A DNA stretch of 47,124 nucleotides from Candidatus Yanofskybacteria bacterium RIFCSPHIGHO2_02_FULL_43_17 (GTDB lineage Bacteria > Patescibacteriota > Minisyncoccia > 2-02-FULL-40-12 > GWA2-44-9), in NCBI GenBank assembly GCA_001794435.1, contig MGJU01000022.1, positions 1 to 47,124 on the forward strand, given 5' to 3'. The notes beneath the pieces are model-generated. The model was not told where the DNA came from. It searched no databases and saw only the letters and a program-made list of their open reading frames with translations. A program made the position numbers and the translations under genes. Position 1 is the stretch's first letter; each line of letters starts with the position of its first letter. Positions 1-9,500 of this stretch are shown one piece after another.

Positions 1-41
1 CGATTTTTCAATTCGCATTACTGCGAAAAGCTGCCTTACTC

Positions 42-76
42 GACAGGGAGCCGCTCTACCATTGAGCTACCGCGGA
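42..76 (-). pseudogene. tRNA-Asp(GTC)-like 5' half, copy 1
   Basis: On the minus strand this begins with acceptor-like tccgcgg, then TAGCTC, a D-loop with GGTA closed by GAGC, then GGCTCCCTGTC, which resembles the 5' half of a tRNA-Asp through its GTC anticodon. The sequence that follows does not form the 3' anticodon strand, and the matching acceptor strand ccgcgga is absent at the expected distance. It is therefore a half gene, or a gene interrupted after the anticodon with its remainder outside the window. The stop codon of the neighbouring GIY-YIG ORF is made of its TAG. Confidence 0.5.
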
Positions 77-318
77 ATATGTTTTTTAACAAACTCTCTT
101 CCTCTAAAACTTTTCAATTGCTTTTCACGAAGAAGAGCGGCTCTTCTATCTGAAGTTTCCTCCTGATAGATTAACCGCCATTCGCCATCAAAGTTCGCAG
201 TGTAGCCTTTAAATTTTTTGGTATTGTGCAAACTCAGCCGTTCCTTAATATCAGCTGTTTGACCAATGTATATTTTATTATGTATCTTATTGTAAATAGC
301 GTAAACAGTATACATCAT
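67..318 (-). CDS. Small GIY-YIG nuclease-family protein
   Basis: This 83-residue protein is a stand-alone GIY-YIG domain. Y-T-V-Y-A-I-Y near residue 3 and I-Y-I-G-Q-T near residue 16 form the two signature strands. They are followed by the R of E-R-L and the late E of L-L-R-E-K-Q-L-K, the usual catalytic Arg and Glu spots. Stand-alone proteins of this kind (YhbQ/UPF0213-like) have no firmly known role; homing nucleases and UvrC share the fold. Its surroundings are odd. The ATG follows directly after a tRNA-like half (319-358), and the last codons plus TAG stop are made of a second tRNA-like half (42-76). That suggests a mobile unit tied to tRNA sequence rather than a housekeeping gene. Confidence 0.8.
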   Translation of the reverse strand: MMYTVYAIYNKIHNKIYIGQTADIKERLSLHNTKKFKGYTANFDGEWRLIYQEETSDRRAALLREKQLKSFRGREFVKKHIPR

Positions 319-358
319 GACAGGGAGCCTCCGCCAGTTGGCGGAGAGCTACCGCGGA
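319..358 (-). pseudogene. tRNA-Asp-like 5' half, copy 2, with palindrome in D-arm
   Basis: This shares ttccgcggtagctc and ggctccctgtc with copy 1, but the 11 bases forming the D-loop and its 3' strand are replaced by a 16-base palindrome (330-345, arms tccgcca/tggcgga). The GIY-YIG start codon follows at once. It cannot fold as a normal tRNA. The same palindrome type recurs elsewhere in the window (for example 3947-3962, 40520s, 46374-46389). Confidence 0.5.
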
Positions 359-629
359 ATGAATTTTTAACTTAACTATTTTAACACCGGATCAGTAAAA
401 ATTCAATTAAGTAGGGGGCCACAAGATGTAGGGTTAAGGAGCATACACTTGTTTGCGTTTTTTAAATAGTTTATTATCATAACCAATATGGATCCCGCAC
501 ATAACAGCCATATGCAGTACCTGTTGCGGGGCTAAAATAAATTAACAAGACAGACCATTTCGGAAGATTAACGCATAAACAAAGCATTGTTGCACTGCGT
601 TAAAGAAACTAATGGCTGTTATGTGCGGG
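359..629. repeat. Non-coding stretch with 20-bp inverted repeat
   Basis: No gene is seen here. The stretch holds a perfect 20-bp inverted repeat, 492-511 and 612-631, separated by 100 bases. Its right arm ends on the ATG (630) of the next gene, so the folded RNA would bury that start. An equivalent layout is seen in front of secG. Confidence 0.6.
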
Positions 630-998
630 ATGGAAAGAAAAAATCGGATCTACATAATAATAACCGGGGTTGTGGCGATAACTTTGATCTGGCTAAGCCA
701 AAGCAACAGGAACAGAATACTGGAGCTTCAACCGCCTCTCGGCGAAAAGTTTAATAATAATAGCATCGGCGAGAATATTGGCGCCCTTGAAGGAGTTTTG
801 TGGTCTTCCGACGACAAGGCGAAAGGAGATTTGATGCTGGTCAGTAGTACCGCAACAGTCTACATAAAAACCTCTCGTGACTTCAGTGACTTGGTGGGCA
901 AACATGTGCTTGTTTCTATAGACGGGACTTTAGATAGTTTTACATTGCTTTACATAGAAGAAAACCTCGCCAAAGACGGATTTATTCAGACAAACTAA
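630..998 (+). CDS. Small membrane-anchored protein of unknown function
   Basis: I do not recognise a named family. The protein has 122 residues. A hydrophobic segment at about residues 8-24 follows a basic start (M-E-R-K-N-R), so it is probably a signal anchor with the rest outside the membrane. The remainder (about 50-115) alternates hydrophobic residues and includes V-Y-I-K-T-S and L-V-G-K-H-V-L-V-S-I-D-G, which looks like a small beta-barrel or OB-like fold; this is inference. An ATG at 612 is also in frame, but 612-631 is an arm of an inverted repeat, so 630 is preferred. The gene converges on rpoD and shares a terminator with it. Confidence 0.6.
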   Translation: MERKNRIYIIITGVVAITLIWLSQSNRNRILELQPPLGEKFNNNSIGENIGALEGVLWSSDDKAKGDLMLVSSTATVYIKTSRDFSDLVGKHVLVSIDGTLDSFTLLYIEENLAKDGFIQTN

Positions 999-1011
999 CT
1001 TAATAATTTAA

Positions 1012-1044
1012 ATCAAAAACCCTCCAAGTCGGAAGGTTTTTGAT
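1012..1044. terminator. Bidirectional terminator between the 630 gene and rpoD
   Basis: An inverted repeat with arms atcaaaaacc/ggtttttgat plus tcc/gga closes on loop aagtc with one mismatch. A-rich and T-rich arms on both sides suit both converging genes. Confidence 0.75.
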
Positions 1045-2346
1045 TTATTCATAACCTTTTAGTTTGCTGAGTTTGTGATGCTGTCGGATTTTCTCAAGAG
1101 CTTTCGCTTCAATCTGTCTGATACGCTCACGAGTGACGACAAAAACCTTTCCCACTTCTTCAAGGGTGTGAGTCACACCGTCGGTAAGACCGAATCTCAT
1201 GTCGAGTATCTTTTGTTCTCTCGGGGTCAAGTCGCTGATTATTTCATTTAGATATGATTTTAAAATTTTCCTGGCAGCGGAGGTTGAAGGAGATATCGTA
1301 TCCTCATCGGGAATAAAACTCTCAAGAGCGCTGTCGCTATCGTCATCATCGCCAACGGGTGCTTCAAGTGAAACCGTCTCTTGCGATATCTTCTGAATAT
1401 GCCGTATTTTCTCCACCTCAACGCCCATTTCAGAAGCTACTTCCTCCGGAAGCGGATCCCTACCCAAGTCTTGGACAAGACGACGTACCACTTGTTGGTA
1501 TTTGTTTATCGTTTCCACCATATGCACCGGGATGCGAATAGTTCTGCCTTGGTCAGCAAGAGCTCGAGTAATGGCTTGACGGATCCACCAGGTCGCATAA
1601 GTTGAGAACTTGAAACCTTTTTTGTAATCAAACTTTTCAACTGCCTTAAACAAGCCTATGTTTCCTTCTTGTATTAAATCCAGCAAGGTAAGGTTCGGCG
1701 AGCGGCCAACATATTTTTTTGCTATAGATACGACGAGACGCAAATTAGACAGCGCGAGTTTCTGTCTGGCCGCTTCTTCTCCTTTTTCTATCCTTTTAGC
1801 CAACTCCATTTCTTCCTCCCCGGTCAGCAACGGATACTGACCTATCTCTTTAAGATACATCTGAACCGAATCGGAAGTCGCCTCGCCAAATTCGTCTTGA
1901 ATTTTTTTCTTCTCTTCGTATTCCTTGTTTTTCCCCTCTTCAAAAACCCGGCCCGACTCGATTATGTTTATGTTGGCCGATTCAAGACGGTCATAGAGCA
2001 TCTCAAGACCCTTTACGTCTTTTTCAACTTCCGGGAAAGCGTTCAGCACCTCCGACTGAGTGACAAACCCTCTGTGTCTACCTTTTTCTATCAAAGCCAA
2101 AATGGCGCTCTCACCCAAGCGAACACTCCCTTTTCTTGATACCGGCTTTTTCCTTCCCCTCCGTAGCTTTAGCAAGGGACGGGTTCCTCTGGCCTTAATT
2201 TTCTTGACGACCTTTTTCTTTGTTTTGACCTTCTTGACAGATTTTTTCGGCCTAGAAGTTTTTTTCTTTGCTCGCCTCGCCGAAGCCTCCGGCGTAGCGC
2301 GGGCCGGTTTCTTTTTTGATGGTTTTTTATTTTTGGATTTTGTCAT
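1045..2346 (-). CDS. rpoD: Primary sigma-70 factor RpoD
   Basis: This is the housekeeping sigma subunit that directs RNA polymerase to -35/-10 promoters. Of 433 residues, the first 75 or so are an unusual Lys/Arg-rich tail ([14 protein letters not shown]). A region 1.1-like segment follows, then region 1.2 ([10 protein letters not shown]), region 2 ([35 protein letters not shown]) and region 3. Region 4 holds [14 protein letters not shown] and the helix-turn-helix [13 protein letters not shown]. It lies 17 bases after dnaG and is probably co-transcribed with it, as in the classical macromolecular synthesis operon. TTGACA/TATAAT-like promoters in this window fit such a sigma factor. Confidence 0.97.
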   Translation of the reverse strand: MTKSKNKKPSKKKPARATPEASARRAKKKTSRPKKSVKKVKTKKKVVKKIKARGTRPLLKLRRGRKKPVSRKGSVRLGESAILALIEKGRHRGFVTQSEVLNAFPEVEKDVKGLEMLYDRLESANINIIESGRVFEEGKNKEYEEKKKIQDEFGEATSDSVQMYLKEIGQYPLLTGEEEMELAKRIEKGEEAARQKLALSNLRLVVSIAKKYVGRSPNLTLLDLIQEGNIGLFKAVEKFDYKKGFKFSTYATWWIRQAITRALADQGRTIRIPVHMVETINKYQQVVRRLVQDLGRDPLPEEVASEMGVEVEKIRHIQKISQETVSLEAPVGDDDDSDSALESFIPDEDTISPSTSAARKILKSYLNEIISDLTPREQKILDMRFGLTDGVTHTLEEVGKVFVVTRERIRQIEAKALEKIRQHHKLSKLKGYE

Positions 2347-2363
2347 TGGGGTTTGTCTAAAAA

Positions 2364-4262
2364 TTAGGATTTAGAAATTTGGAAGTTGTGTATTTCCGCT
2401 AACTCCTGCGTCAATTTGTTAAACATTCCTGCAAGCTCACCTATCTTGGCCTTATCCCCCGCCGATTCCGCCGCTCTCATTTCATATCCAAGATCGGCAA
2501 GATGCGAATTAATTGTTTTTTGTTTCAACTTATTAAAAATATTAACAAACTCCGTTTTCAGTTCTTCGTCACCAAAACCATCCCACAACGCCTGAGATCT
2601 CAGATAAACGAATTCTAAATCCAGCGCCCTGTCCGAATCGAATTTTTTTGTGAAACTACCGAAATTGAATTGTTCCAAGTTTTCCTTTGCTAATTCGTCA
2701 AGCACTTGTGACGCCAGTGGGTTTAAGAAATTCCTGTCAATCGCGACTATTTCCTGCTTGAACAGAGCAGGTTTCCTAACTACGAGCGACAACAAGGCCT
2801 CGTTCAAAATATCCGGTGCTTCAATCTTAATCGCTATTGATGATTTCGATGTCGATCTGTCAGGCGCGGTTTGAGCTAAAGCATAAGCCTCCAGATCATC
2901 CGGAGCAGACATTATATCGGCTTCGACGGCATCCTCTTTGACGCGGAGCAAATATGCCAACTGATTCGTCCAATGCGATTTTTCTACGCGACTTGAAAGA
3001 CGTTTTACGAAAGGGGCAACGGCCAAAATGACACTCTTTTTACTTTCCACTGATTCGGGCCGGTAACTTTCCCTGGCTTTGTCAAAATAGAATTGCATAA
3101 CCGGCTTTGCGGATGATGAAGCGACTTTCTCCCATTCTTTGCCATACTTTTTTACATAGTCAGCGGGGTCTTTGCATTCTTTATCGCCTAAAGAGACAAC
3201 CTTAACATTGAAGCCCTGGCCCAACGCCATGCCTATGCCTCTTTTGGTTGCCATAGCTCCGGCAGAATCCGTATCAAAGCAAAAATCAATATTATTGGTA
3301 AATCTTTTCAGAATGGCAAGATGCGTCTGGGTAAGGGCTGTACCGGATGAAGCAACGACATTAGTAATGCCGGCCTGATAAGACATGATGGCGTCCATAT
3401 TTCCTTCTACAAGAAGACAATTGTCTTTTATCCTGATATCGTTTCGAGAGTTATTCAAACCGTATAATATCCGGCTTTTGTCGTAGATAAGCGTCTGCGG
3501 AGTATTAATGTATTTTGCGACAGGATTTGCCTGTCGTCCTGAGCTTGTCGAAGGACTATACTGCCCTTCGATTTCCTCAGGGCGGGTCTCAAAGATTCTT
3601 CCCGTAAAACCCACGACTCTGCCGTTGACGTCCGAGACTGGAAACATTATGCGTGAACGAAACCTGTCGTAAACTCCTTGTCTCCTGTCTCCTGTCTCCT
3701 GTCTCCTGATCACCATACCAGCGTCAACGATATCCTTCTCGGTAAAGCCGGAGTTGCGCAGATATCCGCTAAGAGAGTCCCAGGAGCCAGGCGCGAATCC
3801 AAGCCGGAACTTTGCCATAGTTGCCTCTTCAAGCCCCCGGCTTTTCAGATAGTCAACGGCTCGCTGGCCTGTGCCGGAATGGCTTAGTTGCTTCTCAAAA
3901 AATCGAGCGGATGATTCGCATATTTCATACAATCGGTCTTTTGAATCCGCCAGCTGGCGGATTGTGGAATCGAATTCTTCCAGCTCAATACCCGCTTTGG
4001 CGGCAAGAATCCTCAAAGCCTCGGGAAATTCAATTCCCTCCATCTCTTTGACAAAAGTAAAAATATCCCCGCCTTTCTGACAACCGAAGCAGTGCCAGAT
4101 CTGGCGTTCAGGAGATATGAAGAACGAAGGCGTTTTTTCGTTGTGAAAAGGACATCGGGCTTTAAAATTTGCCCCGGCTTTTTGAATTTTTAGATATCCG
4201 GAAACAACATCTACGACGCTTAACCGGTCTTTGATTTTTGAGATGTTATCCATGCCAGACAT
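2364..4262 (-). CDS. dnaG: DNA primase DnaG
   Basis: DnaG makes RNA primers for replication. The N-terminal zinc ribbon shows [11 protein letters not shown] and [10 protein letters not shown] (residues about 38-67). The catalytic core has the Toprim motifs L-L-V-E-G-N-M-D and F-D-T-D-S-A-G. The C-terminal third is divergent. At 632 residues it is slightly long, and three stretches look like repeat inserts kept in frame: I-R-Q-L-A-D from palindrome tccgccagctggcgga (3947-3962), [11 protein letters not shown] from a heptamer tandem (3681-3708), and S-T-S-S-G-R-Q-A from 3518-3558. Upstream is a good promoter (4278-4305) and downstream rpoD. ATG at 4262 is used; a second in-frame ATG lies at 4253. 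Confidence 0.96.
   Translation of the reverse strand: MSGMDNISKIKDRLSVVDVVSGYLKIQKAGANFKARCPFHNEKTPSFFISPERQIWHCFGCQKGGDIFTFVKEMEGIEFPEALRILAAKAGIELEEFDSTIRQLADSKDRLYEICESSARFFEKQLSHSGTGQRAVDYLKSRGLEEATMAKFRLGFAPGSWDSLSGYLRNSGFTEKDIVDAGMVIRRQETGDRRQGVYDRFRSRIMFPVSDVNGRVVGFTGRIFETRPEEIEGQYSPSTSSGRQANPVAKYINTPQTLIYDKSRILYGLNNSRNDIRIKDNCLLVEGNMDAIMSYQAGITNVVASSGTALTQTHLAILKRFTNNIDFCFDTDSAGAMATKRGIGMALGQGFNVKVVSLGDKECKDPADYVKKYGKEWEKVASSSAKPVMQFYFDKARESYRPESVESKKSVILAVAPFVKRLSSRVEKSHWTNQLAYLLRVKEDAVEADIMSAPDDLEAYALAQTAPDRSTSKSSIAIKIEAPDILNEALLSLVVRKPALFKQEIVAIDRNFLNPLASQVLDELAKENLEQFNFGSFTKKFDSDRALDLEFVYLRSQALWDGFGDEELKTEFVNIFNKLKQKTINSHLADLGYEMRAAESAGDKAKIGELAGMFNKLTQELAEIHNFQISKS
3518..3558 (-). 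repeat. In-frame palindromic insert in dnaG (STSSGRQA type)
   Basis: cgacagg/cctgtcg arms are followed by a gtcct/aggac hairpin. It encodes the low-complexity [10 protein letters not shown], which interrupts an otherwise conserved primase core segment (from E-G-Q-Y to N-P-V-A-K-Y). Related tcctgag...tcga sequences occur at 27100, 31050, 40490 and 46300. Confidence 0.6.
3681..3708 (-). repeat. Heptamer tandem repeat (tctcctg x4) inside dnaG
   Basis: There are four exact copies of a 7-base unit in the dnaG coding region, translated as [11 protein letters not shown]. Seven is not a multiple of three, so gain or loss of one unit would shift the frame. Similar agagaca-type heptamers occur at 9590-9616 and around 16452-16510. 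Confidence 0.85.
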
Positions 4263-4277
4263 TATTATTGAAAGTTA

Positions 4278-4305
4278 ATTATACACTATTTTTATTAAAA
4301 AACAA
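4278..4305 (-). promoter_or_regulatory. Sigma-70 promoter for dnaG-rpoD
   Basis: On the minus strand there is TTGTTT (4300-4305), a 16-base spacer and a consensus TATAAT (4278-4283), ending 15 bases before the dnaG ATG. Confidence 0.7.
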
Positions 4306-4387
4306 TACTACATACCCAACCTTGCGCAGATAACGAAAATTCCAAAAACTTGCTTAAGTCCGGGCTGTGGATATATAACTGGCCGTA

Positions 4388-4412
4388 AAAAATTCCCAGG
4401 ATGGGAATTTTT
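4388..4412 (-). terminator. Terminator after the GWxTD-like lipoprotein gene
   Basis: A perfect 11-bp stem (aaaaattccca/tgggaattttt) with a 3-base loop lies 34 bases past the stop of the upstream minus-strand gene. Its A/T-rich arms could work in either direction. Confidence 0.7.
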
Positions 4413-4445
4413 AAACCTATGCTTAAAACGTTTAAGCCTTTGATC

Positions 4446-5777
4446 CTACTTAATGACTACCTCCTCGCGCCAAGTGTTGTATTTCTTGGCGAGGGTGTGT
4501 TGTAAATACACATTGACCACATATCCACCCGGCTCAAGCTGTTTCAATGTTTCTCTAAGCATCGGACCCATCTTCTCGCCATCAAAATAAGGCAAAGAAG
4601 CGGGAAGGATAATCAAGCTGCCGATCAATTCTCCCTCGTCATTTCTCTTATCAAATTCTTCTTGGCTTAATTCAAACCTCAAATATGTCATAAACTCTGT
4701 CAATTGTAGAGTTTTCTTATTCTGAAAGCTTATGCGAAGATTCAGGTTCGCCGCATAGGGCTTCTCGTTATTGTCTTGTTTCATCCAATCAACATTCTTG
4801 CGCAGAATGATAATCATAAGAAAGGTCGGATGATCCGAGCCGACATTATTTCTGATGTAGGCTGGAAGGAATGAGCGGTAACCGCTCTCGAACAATTCCG
4901 TTCCTTCGGGAATATTCGGCTGTCCCAGAATGGTGGATTTGAATCTTTCTGCCGTCAGCACTATCGGTTCGGGCGGATCAAGTGCGCCGAACTTGTCTTT
5001 ATTGTTTCCTCCTTCAATTACGATATCGGGGTAATAAGAAAATCGATTGTAGGCGAGAGCGAACCAAAAAATTCTTTCTTGGTCATTCAAAAAAAGTTCA
5101 CGCTCTATCAACGCATAATCATCCTCTGACGTGGGATAAATCTTGGCTATTTCCCGCAATCTGTCCATATATGCTTCGGGGGTGTCTATGCCGCTGTAAT
5201 TCCTGAACAGTTGATAGTTATAACCTTTATCATAAAAGAGAAAAACAAATAGCGGCTTTCCTTCATAAAAGTAGATCCAAGCCATAAGATCGCTAACTCG
5301 ACTCATGTTTTGCGCTCGCACGGCGTAGTGAGGCCGGCCACGAAGAAGATATGCGCGAGCCATATCACCTTTCAATCCCCCGTTTGGCCCAAAAAATGTT
5401 CCGGGAATGTCGGAGTCCGTTCTAAAAATTTCATTTCTAATATCCTGAATCCGGCCATCAATCAATTCCTTGAATTCGTTTTGTGGTGTTCGGGGATCAA
5501 AATCTCTTATCTCCCAAAAGTGCTTTTCAAATTTACTGAACTCCTCGAGTGTATCGATCTCGTTAAAGGACTTGATGGATTCTTTCAGAGTCGGATATTT
5601 CTCTGGGGTATAACCTTCTTTCATTTCATCCGGAGTAATGAAGAAACCGTAGTTCAGTTCAAAATCACTCTTCGGTTTATAAACCGGATTGCTAGGATCA
5701 ATATTTATCCGCTTGCCGGCACATCCGCTCAGAAAAATGCCTACTGAAACAACGACGGCGAGAAATCTGTAGCCCAT
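4446..5777 (-). CDS. GWxTD-domain-like exported lipoprotein
   Basis: This is an exported protein of about 443 residues. The N-terminus is hydrophobic and ends in a lipobox (F-L-S-G-C-A-G), so it should be a lipoprotein. The segment F-W-E-I-R-D-F-D-P-R-T-P-Q-N-E-F, followed by G-G-L-K-G-D-M-A-R-A-Y-L-L-R-G-R-P, matches the layout of GWxTD domains (FWxxRDPTPxTxxNE..., then GxxTDRGxxYIxxGxP). That family has no settled function and is mostly known from bacteria with outer membranes. The rest is probably beta-rich. The start is ATG 5777 with AGGAG nine bases upstream; a GTG directly before it overlaps the stop of the previous gene. The tight spacing implies one operon with 5780-6481. The family call is by eye. 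Confidence 0.6.
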   Translation of the reverse strand: MGYRFLAVVVSVGIFLSGCAGKRINIDPSNPVYKPKSDFELNYGFFITPDEMKEGYTPEKYPTLKESIKSFNEIDTLEEFSKFEKHFWEIRDFDPRTPQNEFKELIDGRIQDIRNEIFRTDSDIPGTFFGPNGGLKGDMARAYLLRGRPHYAVRAQNMSRVSDLMAWIYFYEGKPLFVFLFYDKGYNYQLFRNYSGIDTPEAYMDRLREIAKIYPTSEDDYALIERELFLNDQERIFWFALAYNRFSYYPDIVIEGGNNKDKFGALDPPEPIVLTAERFKSTILGQPNIPEGTELFESGYRSFLPAYIRNNVGSDHPTFLMIIILRKNVDWMKQDNNEKPYAANLNLRISFQNKKTLQLTEFMTYLRFELSQEEFDKRNDEGELIGSLIILPASLPYFDGEKMGPMLRETLKQLEPGGYVVNVYLQHTLAKKYNTWREEVVIK

Positions 5778-5779
5778 CA

Positions 5780-6481
5780 CTACTTTCTCCTTTCATTCAT
5801 CAACTGAACCAGGTCGCGGCGATCAACCTTAAGAATGTGGTATGCGTCGCCAACTTGATACTTTATGCCAACAAAGACATTGTGTGGCTTTCCGTTTCCG
5901 ACATTTTCGGTCATAAACTGTACCCCCACTCGTTTATTTTGAGTGGTTAGACACTCTCCGCTTGACTGCAGAAACCAAATATCCACGTTGCCGTCTTTCA
6001 TATCTTTCCCGGTACGAGAATTCTTCTTGGTTCGCCATCTTACAACAAGGATGGAGTCTGTCTTCTTGCCAATTTCATTAAGACGATCCTGCTCTTTTTT
6101 CTGGACATAAAGGGCTGTGGCAACTTCCCTAAACAGTTGTCCGTTGTTTATGACGGGTCTCGCGGGTATCATGGGAATATGACGACTGACGACTCTCACG
6201 AACTCCCCCGGATCATCGGGGTTGCGATATTCAGCATACTCAATATCAAGCCCGAGATACGCAACAGCCTCATCGGAGATACGAAATTCAATGCGTGATG
6301 TTTGAACTATTTCCCAGCCGCTGATATCAGGAGCCGGGATTACGCAGTTCGCCGGAAAAATGTCGGTATCAGCTCTCGCGGATTCGACCCGTTCAATCAG
6401 TTCAGAGCGAGCGGGCTCACCGCGAGCAAAATAAGGACAGAAGCAAAAAACAATAGACGCCAAAACAAGACTTTTTCTCAT
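5780..6481 (-). CDS. Exported protein of unknown function
   Basis: I do not recognise a family. The protein has 233 residues with a clear signal peptide (residues 1-21, ending near A-R-G-E). It is followed by a mixed, mostly beta-like globular domain with two cysteines (C-V-I-P-A-P-D near 45 and G-E-C-L-T-T near 180) that could form a disulphide. AAGGA lies eight bases before the ATG. The stop overlaps the GTG/ATG region of the GWxTD-like lipoprotein gene, so the two are co-translated and probably work in one envelope process. A strong terminator upstream separates it from the 1024-aa gene. Confidence 0.7.
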   Translation of the reverse strand: MRKSLVLASIVFCFCPYFARGEPARSELIERVESARADTDIFPANCVIPAPDISGWEIVQTSRIEFRISDEAVAYLGLDIEYAEYRNPDDPGEFVRVVSRHIPMIPARPVINNGQLFREVATALYVQKKEQDRLNEIGKKTDSILVVRWRTKKNSRTGKDMKDGNVDIWFLQSSGECLTTQNKRVGVQFMTENVGNGKPHNVFVGIKYQVGDAYHILKVDRRDLVQLMNERRK

Positions 6482-6524
6482 TGTTCGTCCTTGTAAATGA
6501 GCTTTTCACAACTCTACATTAATT

Positions 6525-6548
6525 AAAAAACCTCTGCAAGGCAGAGGT
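6525..6548 (-). terminator. Terminator after the 1024-aa exported gene
   Basis: Stem cctctgc/gcagagg with a 3-base loop, followed on the minus strand by TTTTTTAATT. Confidence 0.85.
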
Positions 6549-6568
6549 CGTCAATTCCTAATTTCTAA

Positions 6569-9500
6569 TTACCAATGCAGGGTAACATAGAATGACGGAT
6601 TCCATTTTCCATTATCTCTCGTCCAGACTGATTGGGCCGGCAAACCAATTATCGGAATAATGTATTGGGCTCCAAATCCGTATTTCTTCAACTTTTGAGC
6701 AGGAAATATTTCGTCGTTAAATCGAGCCAATGCCGCATCGGCGAAAAGAAATCCTCTTACTGGTATGCCCAAGACATATGTTCCCGGAATTGGAAACCTC
6801 AACTCCCCGCTGGCATAGCCGACTTGATTACCAGCGATACTTCCGTATTCGCAACCGCGCAATCGGTCCGGCCCGCAAAGAAGCATAAAGTCGCCATTGG
6901 CCCTTGAAGTTGTCATGAACTCGGCTCTTCCGGCAAACAGAGAGCTTGAGCCAAGATGACGATATGTCCTAGCGGCCACGCTTGCGGATACAAAGCCCTG
7001 AAATTCTTTGCCCATAGGCGGCGCAAATTCAACTTGAGTCCGCAAAGCATTGCCATGAAACGGCCCCCAAGTATTGTTGGAATAAATAACAGTATCGCGA
7101 ACGTAAGCCGCACCGAAGACAAAATTCGAACCCGCTGAATTCCTCAAAAATCTGTACATCTGAACATCTTGATCGGTAAAGCCGGAATCAACAGTGAACA
7201 TATCCTCGTTCAAATCCTTAACATCATACCCAAACAAGCTGAATGAACGGTTCCGCAAGCGGGAAAAAAGTTCGAGACGATTGAATTTGTTTTGAGGATA
7301 TTCGGTGTAAAGATCGAGGGCCGATTCCGTAATCCAGGTGTTATTGAGAATAAGCTGGGCCGGATAACGATTAACGACATCGTAGAATTGGTAATAGTAA
7401 GGCATCTGATACCGATGGGCACCCCAACGCCAACTAGTCTGTTTCTCCTGATTCTGATAGGAATAATCGAAAATCTTGAAACTGCCATACGACGCGAACT
7501 GAGCAACATGCTGTTTGGTTTCAAGCAGATTCGAACAACCAAAATAACTCTGACCAAACATTCCCCAATAAGTGCTGACCCCAAGCGAAATGTTGCCGCC
7601 GCCGCACTTCCACCGTTCCGGCGGTTCTTTCGGATTCAGAAGCTGGTTTTCATCAAGCTCGAATTTGAACAGATCCCGTAGCGGATTGAAAACATATCCC
7701 TCCACTGGCCCGGTATCCCGAACCGCATACTCCCGTATCGGCTTTTTCAGTTTTGCTTCAAAGACCTTGTCATACACGCCGCCGCTTTGAGTATCATCTC
7801 CGGGCGACACGTAATAAACGGTATCTGTTGTCCCTTTGGCAAAAACAGGGGTCTTCAGACCTAGAGGAAATTCAGTCCATTGTCGAACCGTCCGCATGGT
7901 CAAATCAAGGGTGTACAAATTCCAGATGCCGCCAGCTTCATCCGAAGCATAAACAATAGTTGAACCGTCATCCGACCAGCTCGGCCAGCCGTCGTTAAAC
8001 TCACCAAAAGTAAGCTGCTCTTGCCGTCCCTCTCCAAGATAATGGAGAAAGAGATGCTGAAAATCTCCATCTTGGTCAATATAAACAACTTTTGTCCCGT
8101 CTGGTGAAACCACTGGCGCTGTGGCAAAATTTTTGTTGTTGGTAATTCTTTGGATCTGAACCGTGTTTGGATCTCCGACATAAATCGCCCAAATGTCGCG
8201 AGCGACATTCTCCGCGGCAGAGAAATATACCCAATTCCCATCAGAACTGAATGATGGTGAGAATGCCTGATCAAGCGGCAGTTCTATCTTTCTCAGAACT
8301 TTTCCTGTTTCGGTGTCAATGAGAACCAAGGCGTGATCTCTGCTTATCCGGGCAAAAAAAGCAATCTTTTTTCCATCGGGAGACCAGCTTGCGTCAAAAC
8401 CGTTGAATGGCCACGTCTCAAACCCTTGAGAAATAAGGTATTCCCACGGCATAGGGGGAAGCTGTGATGTAAGATTCACCAATTTCCCCGAACCGTTTGA
8501 GCTAAAGGCCTTACTCCCATTGCCTAATTTTTCTCGCTCTTCTTTTGGAATATAGACTTTTTCTTTGGGTATTTCATACCTCACCAACGACACGCCGTAT
8601 TTAAGAACGGTAAATGCCGCCAATTGTGTACCGTCCGGAGAAAGCACCGGAGAACTCATGGGAGCCGAATGATCCCATGGCATAACAAGGCGTCCATCAA
8701 AATTATCATTTCCTTCATTTGGCTTTGGCCCATTATTAACCTCATCCCCGTACTTGTCCATCCAAAACTTGGTAATCGCCTGATCGAATTTTTCGGAATT
8801 GACGTCCGGATTTCCGAGTTCGCCTTTGGTAAGGTCATAGAGCAGCTCGCCAAGCCCCACTCTGATCTGTTTGAATCCCTGAACCTGAAACGCTACGCCC
8901 GCGTCAAACCCTTCTTCTTCATTGCTAAACTCTGTCTTGAGAAAATCAAATACCATCGTCATCAAGTAGGACGGAACTCGTTCGTTCATTAACGCTTCCC
9001 ATGTGGGAATAAAGTGTCTATCGGAAGAAATAATTCTTTGATCAACCCCTCGAATGTCATCCCGTGTGTGGGGTTCGTATAAACCGGCGATGAATTCGGC
9101 TCCGCCCTCAAAAAACCACAAAGGACGTGGACGTTCGCCAGTTATCTTCATTCTTTGTATTTCAGTAAGACTTGGATTCCATATATTATGCTGAAACTCA
9201 TGCGCCAACTCATGTACTCCGATGGCTCGACTTAGTGGTTTAGAAAAATCCGCCTTAAGCGCCATCCGCTTTCTTTCAACTTCGACAAACGCACCGACTC
9301 CTTCGGGCAAAAAACCGCCGACCAGATTAAGCGACTCCATGCAAGAATGGGTATCGCAAAGCAAAATTGGAATTCTTTTTTCTATCGTATGACCATAAAT
9401 CTTCTGGCCACCCATCCAATCGCGCGCATTCTCCAGATTGGCAATAACCATCTCCAAATATTCCTTCTGAACAGGATCGCTGGTATCAAGGTTATGCCAA

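Noticed and set aside
1..76. Complete tRNA-Asp gene
   Set aside because: The 3' anticodon strand and 3' acceptor strand complementary to the 5' part are absent in the bases available.
492..631. Integron attC-like site
   Set aside because: The long perfect inverted repeat has no RYYYAAC/GTTRRRY core pair at the ends and there is no integrase or cassette array.
3681..3708. CRISPR-like tandem
   Set aside because: Units are only 7 bases with no spacers. No CRISPR array or cas gene is visible in the window.
7210..7681. Long open frames on both strands in the middle of the 1024-aa gene
   Set aside because: Shadow frames of a long GC-balanced coding region with no start signal or recognisable motifs.
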